This document shows, piece after piece, positions 7,074 through 10,225 of a stretch of DNA of 10,225 nt. The DNA is from Spirochaetaceae bacterium (GTDB lineage Bacteria > Spirochaetota > Spirochaetia > Treponematales > Breznakiellaceae). Both the position numbers and the translations under genes were made by a program. The notes under the pieces were generated by a model. It was not told the origin of the DNA, did no database searches, and saw only the letters and a program-made list of their open reading frames with translations. The first letter of the stretch is position 1. Each line of letters starts with the position of its first letter. The stretch spans positions 1 through 10,225 of the forward strand of contig JAITGJ010000090.1 of the NCBI GenBank assembly GCA_031280705.1. The letters are read 5' to 3'.

Positions 7074-7307
7074 CTAAATAATGCCGCTCACGTTTTTTAC
7101 GGCGGCGGCGGTTCCGGCGTTTCCCGCGTCAAAGCCCAGGACGGCAACCGCCGTGTCGGCGGCGGCGGCAACCGCGAATCCGTCCGCATTACGCTTTAAC
7201 AGCATCCCGGCCTTGTAGGCGGTCTCCGCCGGAATGGAAATCGGCCCCGCCTGGTACAGGTTGTCTCCCAGATGCAGGGACTTGTTTTCCACATTGCGGA
7301 CGGTCAT
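7074..7307 (-). CDS. Head decoration protein (lambda gpD-like), N-terminal part, stopped early
   Basis: The decoration protein binds the outside of the expanded capsid and stabilises it. From ATG 7307 the 77 residues include AETAYKAGMLLKRNADGFAV and VAVLGFDAGNAGTAAAVKN, matching the gpD pattern of G-xx-L, a Thr/Ala-rich turn, V-LGx-x-D-A and a following V-xx-G. The frame then hits TAG (7076-7074), although the rest of the domain continues in the same frame. ATG 7307 is preferred over an upstream start at 7358 because AAGGGGG lies 6 nt upstream and the ATG overlaps the protease TGA. If the stop is real, the protein lacks the C-terminal third and probably does not fold normally. Confidence 0.7.
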   Translation of the reverse strand: MTVRNVENKSLHLGDNLYQAGPISIPAETAYKAGMLLKRNADGFAVAAAADTAVAVLGFDAGNAGTAAAVKNVSGII

Positions 7308-7675
7308 TGAGCACCCCCTTTGTTTCCGCGCCGCGAGCTTTTCACTCCCGCGTCCCATACGGCGGCCAGCGCCGCGTCATCGGCCCCTTCTCCGTCGCCG
7401 GAAAAACCAAGCGGGGGCACGTTGTCCCGCAGCCGCGCCGCCTCGCGCCGTTTGTCCAGGGCGGCGGCGAAGTACTCTTCGTTCACGTCCTCTTCAACGA
7501 CCGATTTCCCGCCCTGGATATGCTTGAGCGCGATATCCATAGCCCCGCATTTCTCCCCGCGCTTTATGTGCGCGGCGACCCGCCGCCGCTCTTCTTCAAG
7601 AGCCGCCTTTCCCCCAAGAGCGAAAACCGCGTCGTAGCAGGCTTTGTCTTGAGCCAGTAAGTCTTCAGGCTTCAT
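7304..7675 (-). CDS. Scaffold protein from an internal in-frame start (lambda Nu3-like)
   Basis: Inside the protease gene an ATG at 7675 (codon 286) is preceded by GGGAGG with a 4-nt spacer, one of the strongest ribosome binding sites in the window. It would give a separate 123-residue protein starting MKPEDLLAQDKACYDAVFAL, made of charged helices, identical to the protease C-terminus. Phage lambda makes scaffold Nu3 from within gene C in this way. The start lies exactly where the linker ends and the helical domain begins. Expression of the short form is inferred, not shown. Confidence 0.6.
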   Translation of the reverse strand: MKPEDLLAQDKACYDAVFALGGKAALEEERRRVAAHIKRGEKCGAMDIALKHIQGGKSVVEEDVNEEYFAAALDKRREAARLRDNVPPLGFSGDGEGADDAALAAVWDAGVKSSRRGNKGGAQ

Positions 7676-8530
7676 CGCGCCTCCCTTGTTTCCGGCAGGT
7701 TCCGCCCCCGGATTTGAATTATCATAACAGCCGCCGCCCGCGAGAGCGGCGGGACTGCCAACACCTGTTATCGGGGCAGCCGCCCCATTGGAGGCACAGC
7801 CCCCTCCATTAAGGTTTCCAGCCAAGGCCGCGGCGTTCTGGAGATCGTCCAGCGCCCGGCGTTTGTTATTGACCAGCGCCGACATCGAATGGTTGACGGC
7901 CTCTTGCAAGGCGGCGCTCGCTTTTACGATATGCCCGTCCCGGTTCAGGGCGAATACGCGGGCCTGGTCGTCTTCGGCGGGCGTTCCCGGTTCCTCCTGG
8001 GTGATTGCCTCATAGTCATTGGCGAAACCGGCGTCCGCGATTTCTTTGCCGACGTAGTAGGTTTCCTTGTCCATCGCGGCGCGGATTTCACCGATATCTT
8101 TACCGGCGACGAGGGCGTGAACCGAACCGTACATATTGGAAAGTTTCTCAAGGTACTCCGCCTCGTTCCGCATGAGCCGGTAATCGCCCCACGCGCCGCC
8201 GTAAGGGTTGTGGATAAGCAGTACGGAATTGTCGCTTGCCGATATTTTTGAATCGCGGTCTACAGTCCGCGCCGCCAGCGCGATATAGCTTGCCATGCTG
8301 AGGGCCATGCAGTTGATACGCACCGATACGGGATGCGTCTTCGCCGCGTCCCGTATCAGGTTGAAAATAACCACGCCCTCGTAGACGCTGCCGCCCGGCG
8401 AGTTTATCTCGATTTCAATGTCTTCGCCATCGGAGAGCCCGGCCAACTGTTCCTTGACGGTCTTCGCGGTTACCCCCGATTCTGTCCACCAGTCATAGCC
8501 TATCTCGCCATCAATCAAAATCTTTTTCAT
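7304..8530 (-). CDS. Head maturation protease, ClpP-related (S14), fused to scaffold domain
   Basis: This protease degrades the scaffold and matures the procapsid. Residues ~1-180 are a ClpP-like serine protease: INSPGG at 42-47, Ser78 in CMALSMAS, His107 in LLIHNPYG and Asp154 in AAMDKETYYVGKEIADAGF form the likely triad. Residues ~181-285 are a variable linker, partly made of a Gly/Ala/Cys-rich insert. Residues 286-408 are a charged helical scaffold-like domain (EEERRRVAAHIKRG, LDKRREAARLRDN). ATG 8530 has only a distant AGGA, so initiation may be weak or depend on upstream transcription. The TGA overlaps the decoration start. The portal gene that normally precedes the protease is not in this position; lysis genes are there instead. 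Confidence 0.9.
   Translation of the reverse strand: MKKILIDGEIGYDWWTESGVTAKTVKEQLAGLSDGEDIEIEINSPGGSVYEGVVIFNLIRDAAKTHPVSVRINCMALSMASYIALAARTVDRDSKISASDNSVLLIHNPYGGAWGDYRLMRNEAEYLEKLSNMYGSVHALVAGKDIGEIRAAMDKETYYVGKEIADAGFANDYEAITQEEPGTPAEDDQARVFALNRDGHIVKASAALQEAVNHSMSALVNNKRRALDDLQNAAALAGNLNGGGCASNGAAAPITGVGSPAALAGGGCYDNSNPGAEPAGNKGGAMKPEDLLAQDKACYDAVFALGGKAALEEERRRVAAHIKRGEKCGAMDIALKHIQGGKSVVEEDVNEEYFAAALDKRREAARLRDNVPPLGFSGDGEGADDAALAAVWDAGVKSSRRGNKGGAQ
7676..7685 (-). promoter_or_regulatory. Internal ribosome binding site for the nested scaffold ORF
   Basis: On the minus strand AACAAGGGAGGCGCG precedes ATG 7675, with GGGAGG at 7685-7680 and a 4-nt spacer. It encodes the residues NKGGA. 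The same residues recur at the end of the protease (7321-7308), where AAAGGGGGTGCTCA serves the decoration gene start, so the peptide repeat reflects embedded binding sites. Confidence 0.65.
7724..7807 (-). repeat. Cluster of three in-frame hairpins in the protease-scaffold linker
   Basis: Three stem-loops follow each other inside the coding frame. First, ATAACAG (7724-7730) plus CCGCCGC (7731-7737) face GCGGCGG (7746-7752) and CTGTTAT (7765-7771), giving two adjacent 7-bp stems with a 12-nt bulge. Second, GGGGC (7773-7777) pairs with GCCCC (7782-7786). Third, TGGAGG (7789-7794) pairs with CCTCCA (7802-7807). The 84 bases equal 28 codons, so the frame is kept, and the encoded GGGCASNGAAAP and AALAGGGCYDNSN text is unlike the rest of the protein. 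This resembles a palindromic repeat element inserted in a gene. No second copy is in the window. Confidence 0.55.
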
Positions 8531-8717
8531 CTTCCATTCAATCCTGCAAGGGCAAAAAACCTAAAGCTATTAACTTTTTGAAAAATTATTCCGCCGTAAC
8601 GCCTTAACTTGTAACGCGCCCCTGGTTATCCGTTCACCTGCTGGCCGGCAGTGTTTACGAACCCCTAATTTGCGTATAACGCTCGCTGAAATAATCGCCC
8701 GCGCCTATGGTTAAGTC
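8531..8717 (-). other. Intergenic gap between the peptidase and protease genes
   Basis: These 187 bases contain no supported gene. The first 60 (8717-8658) continue the peptidase frame past its TAG. The rest has stops in all three minus-strand frames. An AT-rich stretch at about 8545-8600 contains the candidate promoter. No GC-rich stem followed by a T-run, and so no clear terminator, is visible. Confidence 0.6.
8585..8614 (-). promoter_or_regulatory. Possible promoter for the head-tail operon
   Basis: On the minus strand TTACAA (8614-8609) and AATAAT (8590-8585) are 18 bases apart, close to a sigma70-type promoter, in the only non-coding gap of the block and 54 bases upstream of the protease ATG. 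The boxes match the consensus only partly. The gap may instead be spanned by an upstream late transcript. Confidence 0.25.
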
Positions 8718-9266
8718 CTACCGGTAAAACCGGTGCGCCCATTTTATATCCATACCGTCGCGGGGCTTGATCCAGCGCCGAAACCGTTCCCAGGACAAAA
8801 CTACCCGCTGCCCCGATCCTTTCCAGTCGTCCAGCGTGTTCCCGTAAGGATCGATTATCACAACCCCCTCTTCCCCATAGCCTATCATGGTGACGATGTG
8901 TCCCAGCGGCTGTTTGCGCGGGGTTGGATAGCCGGGAAAGCTGCCTGATAAAACCACGGGAAGGCCGCTGTCGATATCGGCCTTGATATCCTGAAGTTTT
9001 GTTTCCGTGGAAAATCCGGTAACGCGCCGTCCTATCCACTCGTTGGTATACTTTGAAAGCGCGGCGTGGACTTCGGGGTTTCCGCCTTTCCGCTTGATAA
9101 AATCCCGCAGCGCGTCTTCGGGCTGCTTGAACGTTACCAATGGCGGGAAAGCGATATCCGCGAGATCAAGCGCCTGTACCATCGCCGTTACCTGGCAGCT
9201 AATCAGCGGATCAACCTCGTTGTTCCGCTGGGTGTAGTAATTATAATTTTCTTTTACGAGTTTCAC
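8718..9266 (-). CDS. C39-like cysteine peptidase, candidate endolysin
   Basis: The 182-residue protein has the layout of papain-like C39 family peptidases: Cys24 in DPLISCQVTAM, His123 in PLGHIVTMIGY and Asp139 in VVIIDPYGN. Proteins of this fold in phages can cut peptide cross-links of the cell wall. The position next to two spanin-like genes suggests an endolysin, though a virion or host-directed protease is possible. The GTG at 9266 is chosen because AAGGGGG lies 4 nt upstream and the frame before it overlaps the DUF4406 gene. There is no signal peptide, so release would need a holin, which is not recognised in the window. The stop is a TAG (8720-8718), after which the frame continues open for 20 codons. 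Confidence 0.75.
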   Translation of the reverse strand: MKLVKENYNYYTQRNNEVDPLISCQVTAMVQALDLADIAFPPLVTFKQPEDALRDFIKRKGGNPEVHAALSKYTNEWIGRRVTGFSTETKLQDIKADIDSGLPVVLSGSFPGYPTPRKQPLGHIVTMIGYGEEGVVIIDPYGNTLDDWKGSGQRVVLSWERFRRWIKPRDGMDIKWAHRFYR

Positions 9267-9282
9267 GCTTCCCCCTTTATTC

Positions 9283-9648
9283 TTATACTCCCAGTATTTT
9301 CCACAATTCTTCCATGTTATCCGCGCACGGAATATCAAGCCTTCTTGCTATATTCCGTTCGAGGTTCACCCCTTTGCTTGCGTACCAGCCTTCAAGAAAA
9401 TAGACGCAGTCGGCTTCGCATAGTTTTTTTATACAAGCCCGCATATAGTCCGTCCAGTCCGGCTCGTTTTTTCCCTTTACGCTAAAAGATTTTCTAATCC
9501 CCGCGCCTACGCGCAGCGGGTTTATAATTTTCATATTCCGCAAACGCGGATTTCTTTTAAGCCGCGCTATATCGGAATACGCCTCGCTAAACGCTTTTTT
9601 ATTGTTTTCAGGCATCCCCGTGATGGGGCCGGAGATATAGACAATCAC
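9283..9648 (-). CDS. DUF4406 protein, nucleoside 2-deoxyribosyltransferase-like
   Basis: The 121-residue protein starts MIVYISGPITGMPENNKKAF, the hallmark opening of DUF4406 proteins. IINPL near residue 42, DWTDYMRACIKKLCEADCVY (64-83) and GWYASKGVNLE (87-97) follow the same family plan, with Glu97 in the place of the nucleophile of nucleoside deoxyribosyltransferases. Such enzymes exchange bases on deoxyribose or cleave nucleotides. In phages the role is mostly unknown and may concern nucleotide pools or host defence signals. The gene begins at GTG 9648, overlapping the lipoprotein TGA by four bases, and is therefore co-translated inside a lysis-like cassette. Confidence 0.85.
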   Translation of the reverse strand: MIVYISGPITGMPENNKKAFSEAYSDIARLKRNPRLRNMKIINPLRVGAGIRKSFSVKGKNEPDWTDYMRACIKKLCEADCVYFLEGWYASKGVNLERNIARRLDIPCADNMEELWKILGV

Positions 9649-9935
9649 CGCGCCGCCGCCTCGCGGAGCCGGTCAAGATACTCCTCTATGGCGTCCACGT
9701 CGATCTTGTACTCCGCGATCTTTTGCCAATACCAAAGAGGCATCGACACGGTTTCCTTCTCCCCGTCCAGCGTTACCGGATCGGGAGGCGGGAACACCGG
9801 AAACGCCGGGACACCGGGCGTTTCGTAGACGTATTCAATTCTTGGACTTCCCGCGCAGGCTGTCATTGATGCGATCAAAACGCTCACGAGCGCCGCCGCC
9901 GCCAGATAATTCCGCTTTCTTCTGTTCCGCGCCAC
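9645..9935 (-). CDS. Rz1-like outer-membrane spanin lipoprotein
   Basis: From GTG 9935 (GAGG 6 nt upstream) the 96-residue product has a basic N-terminus (VARNRRKRNY), a hydrophobic core (LAAAALVSVLIAS) and a lipobox-like MTAC, with the modified cysteine near residue 27. A short proline-rich stretch (GVPAFPVFPPPDP) follows, then a helical tail ending DRLREAAAR. A lipoprotein with proline-rich text, overlapping an inner-membrane coiled-coil protein in another frame, is the Rz/Rz1 layout; the two subunits fuse inner and outer membrane at lysis. Met at the -3 position is unusual for a lipobox. An ATG farther upstream (9989) exists in frame but lacks a comparable ribosome binding site. Confidence 0.7.
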   Translation of the reverse strand: MARNRRKRNYLAAAALVSVLIASMTACAGSPRIEYVYETPGVPAFPVFPPPDPVTLDGEKETVSMPLWYWQKIAEYKIDVDAIEEYLDRLREAAAR

Positions 9936-10152
9936 CAAATACCTCCCGCATGATGTCCGCTTTTTCCTTTTCATAGAAAACCGCGTCATTCGCTTTCCGC
10001 GCTTCCGCTTCTTCCCATGCCCGCCGTTCCGCCTTTTTCCCCTTGCTAAAGCCGAAAAGAAAGGCGGAAAAAAACGAGATTATAAAAAATACCAAAGCGC
10101 CGAGCGCGATATAGTAGTTTAATATAATTTTATGGAACTCTGAAATAATCAT
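9835..10152 (-). CDS. Rz-like inner-membrane spanin (i-spanin) candidate
   Basis: The 105-residue protein has one N-terminal membrane segment (about residues 9-36, IILNYYIALGALVFFIISFF and SAFLFGF) followed by a charged, coiled-coil-prone region (KGKKAERRAWEEAEARKAND) and a Gly-rich bend near residues 80-85. This is the shape of phage i-spanins, and its last ~100 bases overlap the lipoprotein gene in a different frame. A plain membrane-anchored coiled-coil protein or a holin-related protein is the alternative. ATG 10152 has no obvious Shine-Dalgarno and lies inside the end of the upstream gene, so translation is probably coupled to it. Confidence 0.6.
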   Translation of the reverse strand: MIISEFHKIILNYYIALGALVFFIISFFSAFLFGFSKGKKAERRAWEEAEARKANDAVFYEKEKADIMREVFGGAEQKKAELSGGGGARERFDRINDSLRGKSKN

Positions 10153-10225
10153 AGACAGCCGAATTGACCGATTGAAAATCCCGCAGGTTATTGCGAAGAA
10201 ACCGTTTCATGTTTGCCCACGACTT
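10130..10225 (-). CDS. C-terminal end of an unrecognised upstream gene (partial)
   Basis: On the minus strand a frame is open from the window edge to TAA at 10132-10130, encoding KSWANMKRFLRNNLRDFQSV and then NSAVYDYFRVP. It overlaps the i-spanin start by 23 bases, in keeping with the tight packing of the block. An in-frame ATG at 10210 lacks a ribosome binding site, so the segment is more likely the tail of a longer protein than a 26-residue gene. No family is recognised; a late phage gene is the natural guess. Confidence 0.4.
   Translation of the reverse strand, partial: KSWANMKRFLRNNLRDFQSVNSAVYDYFRVP

Noticed and set aside
6939..7199. Plus-strand open frame of 86 codons over the decoration gene
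   Set aside because: It overlaps the decoration gene halves, which show family features on the minus strand, and it has no supported start.
8720..8734. ACCGGT-AAA-ACCGGT hairpin as a terminator
   Set aside because: The stem is only 6 bp, lies in the peptidase coding end and is not followed by a T-run on the minus strand.
8665..9039. Minus-strand open frame of 124 codons overlapping the peptidase
   Set aside because: It lies in another frame of the peptidase gene, which has clear catalytic motifs. Its Arg-rich translation looks like shadow sequence.
1..10225. CRISPR array, tRNA or rRNA genes, defence system
   Set aside because: No regularly spaced direct repeats, cloverleaf-like segments or rRNA-like sequence were seen, and all genes fit a phage late operon.

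Overview
The window is one late-gene block of an integrated tailed phage, with every gene on the minus strand, so the biological order runs from base 10225 down to base 1. Genes are packed with 4-base stop/start overlaps (ATGA, GTGA), strong GGAGG-type ribosome binding sites and frequent GTG starts. The sequence is GC-rich except for the first ~120 bases and a short stretch near 8550-8600. The host cannot be named from the sequence. The transposase N-terminus and the loose lipobox would suit a spirochaete such as Treponema, but that is a weak inference.

Layout in transcription order. 10225-10130: the end of an unrecognised upstream gene. 10152-8718: a lysis-like cassette with an inner-membrane spanin-like protein, an out-of-frame overlapping outer-membrane lipoprotein spanin, a DUF4406 (deoxyribosyltransferase-like) protein and a C39-like cysteine peptidase that may be the endolysin. 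8717-8531: the only real intergenic gap, with a possible promoter. 8530-4951: a lambda-style head module with ClpP-like maturation protease and nested scaffold, gpD-like decoration protein, capsid protein E, an FI-position coiled-coil protein and an FII-position head completion protein. 4954-92: a Mu-style contractile-tail module with tail terminator candidate, sheath, tube, tail assembly chaperone with a -1 frameshift site, and tape measure. The phage is therefore a myovirus combining a lambda-type head with a Mu-type tail.

The prophage looks defective. The tape measure gene is cut off by the end of an IS630-family element whose transposase starts at base 71 and leaves the window. The upstream half of the tail chaperone has an extra frame break near base 1800, separate from the normal programmed site. 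The decoration gene has an in-frame TAG that splits it into two matching halves. The peptidase is also followed by 20 open codons after its TAG.

The most noteworthy structures are the frameshift cassette (heptamer TTTTTTA plus a stem 9 nt downstream), an in-frame cluster of three hairpins inside the linker of the protease/scaffold gene, and an internal ribosome binding site and ATG that would make the scaffold as a separate protein. No clearly unknown system was found; this is a recognisable phage morphogenesis region with informative irregularities.
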